A stretch of 5,154 nucleotides of DNA from JBFGCT01 sp041581055 (GCA_041581055.1 JBFGCT010000227.1:1-5154); one strand, 5' to 3'; counted from the stretch's first letter, positions 1-5,154 are shown. The notes: a model not told the origin generated them from the sequence alone. Numbers and translations are program-made.

Positions 1-1
1 C

Positions 2-250
2 AAGGGCATCGGCGAGGCGGCGACCGTCGGGGCGACCCCGGCCGTCCAGAACGCGGTGATCGACGCGCTCGCCCACCTCGGCGTGCGCCACATCGACCTC
101 CCGTGCACCGCCGAGCGGGTCTGGCGCGCGATCCGCGCCGCCGGCGCCGGCACGCCCACCGACTCGTGGCGCGAGCCGCCCGACATCTTCGCCCGCCTAC
201 GAGAGACGACCGAGGACGCCGACGCCGCCGCGGCCGCCGACGGCATCTGA
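2..250 (+). CDS. C-terminal end of a molybdopterin-binding CO/aldehyde/xanthine-type dehydrogenase large subunit (5' partial)
   Basis: The frame is open from the left edge and encodes the last 82 residues of a much longer protein (family members are roughly 750-800 residues), ending at TGA 248-250. The visible part begins KGIGEAATVGATPAV and continues through NAVIDAL, GVRHIDLPCT and ERVWRAI. This is the canonical C-terminal signature of molybdenum hydroxylase large subunits (CoxL / aldehyde oxidase / xanthine dehydrogenase family). By family knowledge, the glutamate in GIGEA (codon 14-16) is the conserved active-site base next to the Mo-cytosine dinucleotide cofactor. After the conserved part there is an Ala/Asp-rich tail of about 25 residues. 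The enzyme would work in the cytoplasm with FAD-binding and 2Fe-2S partner subunits, normally encoded next door and here presumably upstream of the window. The substrate cannot be read: the loop that separates true CO dehydrogenase (AYxCSFR) from other hydroxylases lies outside. A coxL symbol is therefore not justified. The family call is secure. Confidence 0.9.
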   Translation, partial: KGIGEAATVGATPAVQNAVIDALAHLGVRHIDLPCTAERVWRAIRAAGAGTPTDSWREPPDIFARLRETTEDADAAAAADGI

Positions 251-273
251 GCCCGGTTGAGGTCGCCGCCGAT

Positions 274-413
274 TTGTGTGACCGAACATCACCGATCTCG
301 GGGTTTTCGGTCACACAGAATCCGAGCACCCGACCCGACCCGATCTTGTGTGACCGAACATCACCGATCTCGGGGTTTTCGGTCACACAGAATCCGAGCA
401 CCCGACCCGACCC
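274..413. repeat. Tandem pair of identical 68-bp repeats, each with a 12-bp inverted repeat
   Basis: Positions 274-341 and 346-413 are identical over 68 bp, with a period of 72 and a 4-nt spacer (GATC, 342-345). Homology extends weakly leftwards, since CGAT precedes both copies with one extra base in the second. Within each copy TGTGTGACCGAA (275-286; 347-358) is the exact reverse complement of TTCGGTCACACA (306-317; 378-389), separated by 19 nt. In copy 2 the pairing extends to about 15 of 17 positions with GATCT against AGAATC-type flanks. The loop contains a small CCGA/TCGG pair, and the unit ends in a CGACCC-rich tail. No protein is convincingly encoded here. The pair lies 24 nt after the hydroxylase stop and directly abuts the truncated propeller gene. 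It could be a REP/MITE-like dispersed element, a duplicated protein-binding palindrome or a paired terminator. The repeat itself is certain; its function is not. Confidence 0.95.
275..317. terminator. Possible terminator hairpin for the hydroxylase gene (first palindrome of the repeat pair)
   Basis: A perfect 12-bp stem (275-286 with 306-317) and a 19-nt loop lie 25-67 nt after the TGA at 248-250, with a second identical hairpin 72 bp on. The position suits a factor-independent or stem-only terminator of the kind common in high-GC actinobacteria, and the symmetry would let it work on both strands. There is no T-run after the stem, and the sequence is clearly a repeated unit, so termination may be incidental to some other role. 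Confidence 0.3.
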
Positions 414-1682
414 AGCACCCGGGACGGGAACAACGAGATCTACGTGATGAACGCCGATGGCACCGGGCAGACCCGCCTGACCGACAACCCCGCCAACGAT
501 GCGTGGCCGACGTGGTCACCCGACGGCACCCAGATCGCGTTCACCAGCCCCCGGGACAACAACAACGAGATCTACGTGATGAACGTCGACGGGACCGACC
601 CGGCCGACGTCACCCGCCTGACGGACAACGCGTTCGTCGAGGATCATCCGGCGTGGTCGCCCGACGGCGCCCAGATCGCGTTCGCCAGCCCCAGGGACGG
701 CGACTTCGAGATCTACGTCATCAACGCCGCGGATGGCGTCGGCCAGATCCCGCTCGCGCTGACCGACAACAGCGCCTACGACACGTCGCCGACGTGGTCG
801 CCCGACGGCGCCAAGATCGCGTTCGCCAGCAACCGGCACCAGTACGACTTCGAGATCTTCGTGATGAACGCAGACGGCACCGACCAGACGCGACTGACCG
901 ACACCTTCAGAAGCACGTACCCGGCGTGGTCGCCCGACGGCGCCGAGATCGCCTTCATGACCTTCGTCTTCACCCCCGGGGGATGGGAGATATTCACGAT
1001 GAACGCCGACGGCAGCGATCCGGTCAACCGGACCGACACGCCCGGCGGCGACTTCGGTCCGTCCTGGGGTGTCGTCCCGACCCCGGACGTGACGGCGCCG
1101 TCGGTGGCGATCACGACGCCCGCCGACGAGGGCGAGTACACGCTCGGCTCGATCGTGACCGTGGGCTACGCGTGCGAGGACGAGATCGACGGCTCGGGGC
1201 TGGCGTCGTGTGTCGGCGATCTGCCCGACGGGGCGCTGCTCGACACGTCGGCGGTCGGCCCGGGGTCGTTCACGGTGACCGGAAGCGACAACGCCGGCAA
1301 CACGGCGACGGCCACCCACGACTACACCGTGGTGTGGGAGTTCGCCGGGTTCTCCCGACCGATCGACAACTCGCCCGACGTGAACACGGTGAAGGCGGGG
1401 CAGGCCGTTCCGGTCAAGTTCAGCCTCGCCGGTGACCAAGGGCTCGACATCTTCGTCGGTGCCTCCCCGCATTCCCGGACGATCGGCTGCGACAGCCTGA
1501 CGGTGGAGGACGGGATGGAAGCGGCCATCACCGCGGGTGGCAGCGGTCTGAGCTACGACGCGGTCGCGGACCAGTACGCCTTCGTCTGGAAGACCGACAA
1601 GGCGTGGTCCGGCACGTGCCACCAGTTGGCGCTCGCGCTCGCCGACGGCACCGAACACGTGGCCAACTTCCAGTTCCGGTAG
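414..1682 (+). pseudogene. 5'-truncated TolB/WD40-like beta-propeller protein with Ig-like and C-terminal PxKF domains
   Basis: Conserved coding sequence starts abruptly at 414 with STRDGNNEIYVMNADG, the second half of a TolB-type blade, and runs to TAG 1680-1682. Blades follow at about 44-47-residue spacing, each with EI(Y/F)VMNxDG, RLTD and WSPDGxxIAF. The WSPDG boxes lie near nt 513, 654, 795 and 927, with a degenerate last blade ending PSWG near 1065. An Ig-like segment follows (TAPSVAITTP to HDYTV, about 1092-1331), then a PxKF-type domain (VDN-like IDNSP, VNTVKAGQAVPVKFSL, FVWKTDKAW, final ANFQFR). Such proteins are normally exported and cell-surface or extracellular. Here the frame is closed by TGA at 351-353 and has no ATG, GTG or TTG before GTG 444, which sits inside a conserved beta-strand. 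There is no signal peptide, no usual blade 1 and no convincing ribosome site. The missing 5' end coincides with the edge of the 68-bp repeat. If translated from 444 it would give 412 residues stuck in the cytoplasm. Family identity is firm; pseudogene status is inferred. Confidence 0.75.
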
Positions 1683-1739
1683 ACCGGTCACGCTCAACCC
1701 GGGCGCGCGATGGCGGATCGGGAGATAGACAGCGCAGTT

Positions 1740-1744
1740 GAGGA
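1740..1744 (+). promoter_or_regulatory. Shine-Dalgarno (GAGGA) deciding the start of the methyltransferase gene
   Basis: GAGGA at 1740-1744 is followed by 5 nt and ATG 1750. This supports the ATG over the in-frame TTG at 1738, whose nearest purine-rich match (GGAG 1721-1724) is about 13 nt away. The 67 nt between the propeller stop and this start hold no other feature that I can support. Confidence 0.55.
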
Positions 1745-1749
1745 CGACG

Positions 1750-2751
1750 ATGGGTTCACCGCTGCAACGATTGAGAGCCCCCGGACGGCGATACCGGAGC
1801 GAGGTCGTGAGCTGGAGTTCTCGTCGCAGGTTGCCGCCCGAGGCGGGCCAACTCTCCGACGACAACCCCGATCTGCGGGAGCTGGAGGTCCGCTACGAGT
1901 CCTTGGGGGACCCTCCGGCCGGCCCGTGGGGAAGCCACGGACTCACGCCCTACTTTCGTGGCGACAACGACTACGTCTGGCAGTATCGGTACTTCGCGGG
2001 CGATTTCAAGCGGCGGTTGCGGCGGTACGCGCGGTACGTCGCCGGCGTCGACGAGCTCGGAGCACTGGGGCGCTGCCGCGAGGACGGGGCGTTCGGGTGC
2101 TACACGACGAGGTCCAAGGGGAAGCGTGTCTCCCGCGACCTCATCGATTCCGTGCACCAACTCAACTGGGTGTGCCGGCATCTACCGCAGTTGCGTGGCG
2201 GTGAGGCGCGCGTGGTCGACATCGGAGCCGGATATGGCCGTCTCGCTCATCGAATCAGTGAGGTGTTCGGCCCGTCGTGGCACACCGTGAGTACGGATGG
2301 CATCGCCCGGTCGACATTTCTGTCCCAGTTCTACCTGAAGCATCGGGGCTGCGTCGACGCACTCGTCGTGCCGGCCGACGAGATCGAAGAGTACCTGCCG
2401 CCGTGGAAACCGGATCTCGCCTTCAACATCCATAGCTTCTCCGAGATGCGAAGCTCGTCCATCGATTGGTGGCTCCAGCTCCTGGAAGCGAGCGGATGTC
2501 CGAACCTCCTCGTCGTCACGAACGAAACGGACGAGTCAATACGGTGCTTGGAAAGCGACGGTTCGCGCCCTGACGTGAGCCATCTCTTCGACGGTCACGG
2601 CTTCGAGCTCATCGTCCAAGAGCCGTACATCCTCGACGAGGCGGTGCGCCGGACAACCAATGTCCAGAACTACTTCTCGCTCTTCGGCCGAGCGATATCG
2701 CCATCCACCGGCCGGGTGCGGCGACCCGGTGGCGGCGACATGACGTCGTAA
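1750..2751 (+). CDS. Putative sugar O-methyltransferase (SAM-dependent, class I fold)
   Basis: The product is 333 residues from ATG 1750. The first about 130 residues are basic and poorly conserved to my eye, with a WQYRYF segment, a pattern usual in the putative sugar O-methyltransferase family. The class I SAM-binding motif VVDIGAGYGRLAHR lies at about residues 155-168. An acidic residue follows in VSTDGIA (about 180-186), and NIHSFSEM at about 226-233 resembles the family's NxxSFxEM motif. The later FELIVQEPYI and NYFSLFGRA segments fit the end of the fold. The likely reaction is methyl transfer from S-adenosylmethionine to a hydroxyl of a sugar or glycan precursor in the cytoplasm; the acceptor is unknown. 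No signal peptide or membrane segment is seen. No glycosyltransferase or nucleotide-sugar gene flanks it, so it looks isolated. Stretches of the gene have noticeably lower GC than much of the flavoenzyme gene, hinting at separate acquisition. Its last 82 bp overlap the convergent PhnD-like gene. A generic class I methyltransferase is the alternative. Confidence 0.75.
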   Translation: MGSPLQRLRAPGRRYRSEVVSWSSRRRLPPEAGQLSDDNPDLRELEVRYESLGDPPAGPWGSHGLTPYFRGDNDYVWQYRYFAGDFKRRLRRYARYVAGVDELGALGRCREDGAFGCYTTRSKGKRVSRDLIDSVHQLNWVCRHLPQLRGGEARVVDIGAGYGRLAHRISEVFGPSWHTVSTDGIARSTFLSQFYLKHRGCVDALVVPADEIEEYLPPWKPDLAFNIHSFSEMRSSSIDWWLQLLEASGCPNLLVVTNETDESIRCLESDGSRPDVSHLFDGHGFELIVQEPYILDEAVRRTTNVQNYFSLFGRAISPSTGRVRRPGGGDMTS

Positions 2752-3464
2752 TCGTGGCGCGACGCCGGGAGGAGGCCGGCGAGGCCGGCGACCGAGTCCT
2801 GCGGGGTGGTGATCAAGCCGGCGACGAGCCGGCGACGAGTCGACGGATCGACGCGCTCATGCACGGCGAAGGGCGGCGCCGGCCGGTCCGGTGTTCGATC
2901 GATGACGCGAACGTCGGCGAAGCGCCCGCCCGTGCGGGCGTCGGTCCAGATGGTGTGGTCGATCGCCGCCAGATCTGCCGCGCCGGACGCCACCCGCTCG
3001 ATCGAGGCGACATGTGAGCCGGTCTCGACCACCCGCTCGAACATCGACAGATCCGTGCAGTGCGCGGCGAGGTGTTCGACGAGCGCGTGGTGACCCGACC
3101 ACGAGATCGTCTCGTTGATCGCCAGGACGCGGCCGCCGGCATCGGCCAACGACCTGACCTCGGGGTTGGCCGTCACGAGGACCGAGTGATACACCGCCGC
3201 CAATTGACCGGCGAAGATCGGCGCGGCGACGATCTTCGCGTCGAAGCGACCGGAGTCGATGATGTCGCACATCAGATACCCACACGCCCAGACCAGGTCG
3301 GCCCCTCCAGCCCGCTCGGCGGGCGGCGACGGACGCAACGGCCCCGCGTTGGCGACCACCTCGACACCGGTCGCCTCGCTCACGTGCCGGCACAGGTCGT
3401 CGAGGATCGAGACGGTGTTCTCCCCGAGCAGGGTGATCGCCGTCAGATGCTCAGACGTAGCCAC
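2670..3464 (-). CDS. PhnD-like periplasmic-binding-fold protein (phosphate/phosphonate-type substrate binding), without an export signal
   Basis: The product is 264 residues from GTG 3464-3462 to TAG at 2672-2670. Features in order match the PhnD-like family (PF12974 type): an N-terminal strand AITLLGENTV; ADLVWACGYLMCDI at about residues 55-68; IVAAPIFAG (78-86); YHSVLVTANPEVRSLADAGGR (92-112); AINETISWSGHHAL (115-128); ETGSHVASIERVASGAADLAAIDHTIW (147-173); and a last strand before PAPPFAVHE. Family members bind phosphonate, phosphite or other small ligands for ABC import, though stand-alone cytosolic relatives exist. Here the N-terminus enters the fold within about 8 residues, and there is no hydrophobic signal or lipobox. 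No other usable upstream start exists: the frame stays open to a TGA at 3602-3600 but has no ATG or GTG. The ribosome site is weak (GGAG about 12 nt upstream). The last about 26 residues are a Pro/Arg-rich tail lying antisense to the methyltransferase gene. It is downstream of and co-oriented with the flavoenzyme gene. Fold confident; ligand and location unknown. Confidence 0.78.
   Translation of the reverse strand: MATSEHLTAITLLGENTVSILDDLCRHVSEATGVEVVANAGPLRPSPPAERAGGADLVWACGYLMCDIIDSGRFDAKIVAAPIFAGQLAAVYHSVLVTANPEVRSLADAGGRVLAINETISWSGHHALVEHLAAHCTDLSMFERVVETGSHVASIERVASGAADLAAIDHTIWTDARTGGRFADVRVIDRTPDRPAPPFAVHERVDPSTRRRLVAGLITTPQDSVAGLAGLLPASRHDYDVMSPPPGRRTRPVDGDIARPKSEK
2705..2732. terminator. 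GC-rich hairpin in the convergent overlap, possible bidirectional terminator
   Basis: CCACCGG (2705-2711) pairs exactly with CCGGTGG (2726-2732). Alternatively CCGGGT (2712-2717) pairs with ACCCGG (2724-2729) across a 6-nt loop. The structure lies inside both coding regions, 19-47 nt before the methyltransferase stop and about 33 nt before the stop of the opposing gene. There is no T-tract. A role in separating the converging transcripts is plausible but unproven, and in GC-rich coding DNA such stems can arise by chance. Confidence 0.25.
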
Positions 3465-3607
3465 GGGACCGAACCGCTCCGATCTGCGTGTGCGGCCAGG
3501 ATGGCCGCCACCGCCGGGACGCGTCGTCCGCTCCGACCCGGCGAGCGAAGCGCCTGCGACGAGCGGGGCATGAGCGAGCCGAGGGACGCGGCGAGCGAAT
3601 CATCGTC
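3465..3607. other. 143-nt gap between the flavoenzyme and PhnD-like genes, with a strong short hairpin and GCGAGCGA-rich sequence
   Basis: No gene is supported here. GCGGCCA (3492-3498) pairs perfectly with TGGCCGC (3502-3508) over a 3-nt loop, giving a very GC-rich stem with no T-run. It sits about 28 nt upstream of the PhnD-like GTG and about 100 nt past the flavoenzyme stop. It could be a stem terminator, an mRNA-stabilising or attenuating structure, or chance. The part nearer the flavoenzyme carries the 9-mer GCGAGCGAA twice (3541-3549 and 3591-3599) with related GAGCGAGCC and GACGAGCGG words between, a low-complexity pattern that could belong to a dispersed intergenic repeat. Confidence 0.4.
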
Positions 3608-5092
3608 TCAGACCCACGGGCAGTTGGAGTTCCGATCGCCGAACGTGCCGCCGGTGCGGTAGCGGTCGAGCGTGAACGGCTTCAGCTCGTCGGGCTTGTC
3701 GCCCGTCACCAGCATTCGCGCGGTCAGCTTGCCGACCCCAATCATCTTGAAGCCGTGGTTCGAGTCGGCGATCACCCACGCGTTGTCGGCGACGTGGTCG
3801 AACACGGGCACGTTGTCGGGCGTGAACGCGCCGATCCCGCCGTTGCGCCGCTCCTTGAAGTACGGCCGCAGGTTCTCGAACCGCTTGAACAGCATGCCGA
3901 GCGTGGCGCAGTAGTAGTCGGCGAACCAGTCGTCGGCCTGGTACTCGTCGTTGAGGTGGCCGTACGGCTCGACGTTGGCCCGCGGCCCGAGCTTGATCGG
4001 GATCGTCCCGCCCTGCAGGCCCGGCGCGCCGACCCGCTCGGCGGCGTACCGGGTGTACGAGTAGAAGTGGTCTTGGAGCATCTCGCCGTCCTCGCCGTGG
4101 ACCGGCGTGTTCATCAACTCGACGTGCAGCACCGGCGAGTCGCGGTGGGCGGCGGTGCGGAAGTCGACCCCCTCCGGCAGCAGCACCTCGCCCTCGAGCA
4201 GGCGCCAGTACGTCCACATGTCCATGTCCGCCTCGACGTGGCCGTCGGGGTAGACGACATCGAGCGTCGCCGGGCCGCCGAGCCACTCCCAGTGGGTCGG
4301 CGTCCACGCCCCCGCCCCGACGACGACCTGGTCGCAGGCGATGCGGCCGTGGTCGGTCTCGACCGCCAGCACCGACCCGGACGCGTCGAGGTCGTAGCCG
4401 GTCACCGCCGTGCCGTAGACCCGGCGAACGCCCCACTGCCGACACTTCTGGTCGAGCCCCCACATCGCCATGTGCGTTCCGGCGTACCCGGAGCGGTGCT
4501 CGTGCAGGACGACGTCGCAGTTGTCGGTCTTGAAGTCGGGCCACAGGTCGTTGAGGAACCGGTGCGCGGCGGCGCCGGTGTAGACGTCGGACGGGTAGCC
4601 GCTCGCCGCCTGCGACGCCTGGAGCCGCAGGTAGTCCTCCTCCTGGTTGGCCTCGCCGACCGACACGTACCCGACCTGCTGGAACCCGAGGTTGACCGGG
4701 TCGGACTCCCACACCTCGACGCTCGCCCGCAGGATGGCGTGCAGCGGGCCGGTCATGTAGAGGTTGCGCACGCAGCCGCAGGCCAGCCCGCTGGCGCCGG
4801 CGCCGGGGCCCTGCTTGTCGATCAGGACGACGTCGCCGCCGACGCCCTGGCCGGTGCGCTCGAGGAGCATCGCCAGGTGGTACGCCGTCGACAACCCGTG
4901 GATGCCGGCGCCGACGACGACGAACCGGGCCGCCGGCGGCAGCGGGTCGGGGTCGAAGACCGGGATCACCGGCGGGTTGGCCGGCCGGCCCTCGACCGTC
5001 GGCGGCAGCGGCCGGTTGGCGAACGGGTACCACTGGTTGTGCCCGGTCGGGTTCGGGGTCGGGTTCGGGGTCGGGTGGGAATTGGTCACCAT
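3608..5092 (-). CDS. FAD-dependent oxidoreductase, DAO / sarcosine-oxidase-like superfamily
   Basis: The product is 494 residues, ATG at 5092-5090 to TGA at 3610-3608. After an N-terminal extension of about 55 residues, containing NPTPNPTPNPT-like repeats and many prolines, comes the dinucleotide fold RFVVVGAGIHGLSTAYHL with GAGIHG at residues 61-66. The strand-2 acidic residue follows in VVLIDK (D92). The DAO-typical GAGASGLACGCVRN segment lies at 97-110, the second FAD-contacting strand VVVGAGAWTP at 256-265, and the C-terminal FAD motif GGIGAFTPDNVPVFD with WVIADSNHGFKMIGVGKLTA at about 418-458. By family knowledge such enzymes oxidise C-N bonds of amines or N-methyl amino acids with FAD, passing electrons to O2 or another acceptor. 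The substrate here cannot be read. The protein is cytosolic, with no signal peptide. Longer than monomeric sarcosine oxidase (about 390 residues), it has a large substrate domain rich in Trp and Tyr (about 265-415). The PhnD-like gene lies 143 nt downstream on the same strand. I am sure of the superfamily, not of the reaction. Confidence 0.92.
   Translation of the reverse strand: MVTNSHPTPNPTPNPTGHNQWYPFANRPLPPTVEGRPANPPVIPVFDPDPLPPAARFVVVGAGIHGLSTAYHLAMLLERTGQGVGGDVVLIDKQGPGAGASGLACGCVRNLYMTGPLHAILRASVEVWESDPVNLGFQQVGYVSVGEANQEEDYLRLQASQAASGYPSDVYTGAAAHRFLNDLWPDFKTDNCDVVLHEHRSGYAGTHMAMWGLDQKCRQWGVRRVYGTAVTGYDLDASGSVLAVETDHGRIACDQVVVGAGAWTPTHWEWLGGPATLDVVYPDGHVEADMDMWTYWRLLEGEVLLPEGVDFRTAAHRDSPVLHVELMNTPVHGEDGEMLQDHFYSYTRYAAERVGAPGLQGGTIPIKLGPRANVEPYGHLNDEYQADDWFADYYCATLGMLFKRFENLRPYFKERRNGGIGAFTPDNVPVFDHVADNAWVIADSNHGFKMIGVGKLTARMLVTGDKPDELKPFTLDRYRTGGTFGDRNSNCPWV
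5051..5074 (-). repeat. Two 12-bp tandem repeats in the start of the flavoenzyme gene
   Basis: The 12-mer GTTCGGGGTCGG occurs twice in tandem (5051-5062 and 5063-5074). On the minus strand it encodes the Asn-Pro-Thr-Pro repeats in residues 7-16 of the flavoenzyme. It is in frame, so copy-number change by slippage would only lengthen or shorten the flexible N-terminal tail. Confidence 0.85.
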
Positions 5093-5094
5093 GT

Positions 5095-5100
5095 CTCCTT
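5095..5100 (-). promoter_or_regulatory. Strong Shine-Dalgarno (AAGGAG) of the flavoenzyme gene
   Basis: Read on the minus strand the sequence is AAGGAG-AC-ATG-GTG. Only 2 nt separate the ribosome site from ATG 5092, but 5 nt separate it from the adjacent in-frame GTG (5089-5087). Translation may therefore start at the GTG, making the protein one residue shorter. The remaining upstream bases to the window edge (5101-5154) show no promoter boxes that I would defend. Confidence 0.7.
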
Positions 5101-5154
5101 CGGGAGCGGGAACGAGGATCCGATCGTCCGCCAGATCAGGGGGACGCCGGGGCG

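Noticed and set aside
274..413. CRISPR array
   Set aside because: There are only two copies, the 68-bp unit is too long, and the 4-nt spacer is too short. No cas gene is present.
274..413. Insertion sequence ends flanking a transposase
   Set aside because: The inverted arms are 19 nt apart inside each unit and enclose no coding sequence. No transposase lies in the window. A non-autonomous element remains possible and is listed under findings.
257..1435. 392-codon plus-strand frame running through both 68-bp repeats and the propeller gene
   Set aside because: It is Arg-rich with no domain and lies out of frame with the blade motifs. The duplicated peptide in it only reflects the DNA repeat.
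1676..1687. CCGGT-AG-ACCGG inverted repeat at the propeller stop codon
   Set aside because: The 5-bp arms enclose a 2-nt loop, too tight for a useful hairpin, and there is no T-run.
516..1865. 449-codon open frame on the minus strand across the propeller gene
   Set aside because: It is Arg/Val/Gly-rich with no recognisable domain. It is the antisense shadow of repeated GC-rich blade DNA, whereas the plus frame carries clear TolB and PxKF motifs.
2775..2835. Four copies of GCCGGCGA in 61 bp (2775, 2784, 2817, 2828)
   Set aside because: They lie inside the PhnD-like coding region, where Ala-Gly-Leu and similar residues in GC-rich codons produce this word. No regular spacing or palindromic structure sets them apart.
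3060..3662. 200-codon plus-strand frame opposite the PhnD-like gene and the gap
   Set aside because: It has no recognisable domain, is rich in Arg and Asp, and crosses the gene boundary and the opposite-strand stop. The minus-strand frame has family motifs.
3600..5033. 477-codon open frame on the minus strand, offset from the flavoenzyme frame
   Set aside because: It is Arg/Pro/Gly-rich low-complexity translation, while the other frame has the FAD motifs, a strong ribosome site and a natural stop. It is a high-GC shadow.

Overview
The window is about 5.2 kb of high-GC bacterial DNA. Its codons are strongly biased to G/C in the third position, and its gene content fits a free-living actinobacterium. 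The mix of a molybdenum hydroxylase, TolB-propeller/PxKF surface proteins and a D-amino-acid-oxidase-type flavoenzyme would suit Acidimicrobiia (Ilumatobacter/Iamia-like), but that placement is inference from style and no marker gene is present.

Left part (1-1682, + strand). The window opens inside the last 82 codons of a molybdopterin-binding CO/aldehyde/xanthine-type dehydrogenase large subunit, ending at 250. About 24 nt later come two perfect 68-bp direct repeats (274-341 and 346-413). Each contains a perfect 12-bp inverted repeat. Immediately after the second copy, at 414, a TolB/WD40-like propeller gene begins in the middle of a blade. It runs through about four and a half blades, an Ig-like segment and a C-terminal PxKF-type domain to a stop at 1682. 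No start codon or signal peptide precedes the conserved sequence, so I read it as a 5'-truncated gene whose breakpoint coincides with the repeat edge.

Middle (1683-3464). A putative sugar O-methyltransferase gene (1750-2751, +) has a clear Rossmann/SAM motif and parts of lower GC than the flavoenzyme gene. Its 3' end overlaps by 82 bp the 3' end of a convergent gene (2670-3464, -) for a PhnD-like substrate-binding-fold protein that lacks an export signal. A GC-rich hairpin lies inside the overlap.

Right part (3465-5154, - strand). After a 143-nt gap holding a strong short hairpin and GCGAGCGA-rich sequence comes a complete FAD-dependent oxidoreductase of the DAO/sarcosine-oxidase superfamily (3608-5092, -), with a strong Shine-Dalgarno. 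It is upstream of, and co-oriented with, the PhnD-like gene, so the two may be co-transcribed.

I see no RNA gene, CRISPR array, transposase or integrase. No complete novel system can be demonstrated here. The best leads are the palindromic tandem repeat that abuts a decapitated gene, and the signal-less PhnD-like protein downstream of an amine-oxidase-type flavoenzyme.
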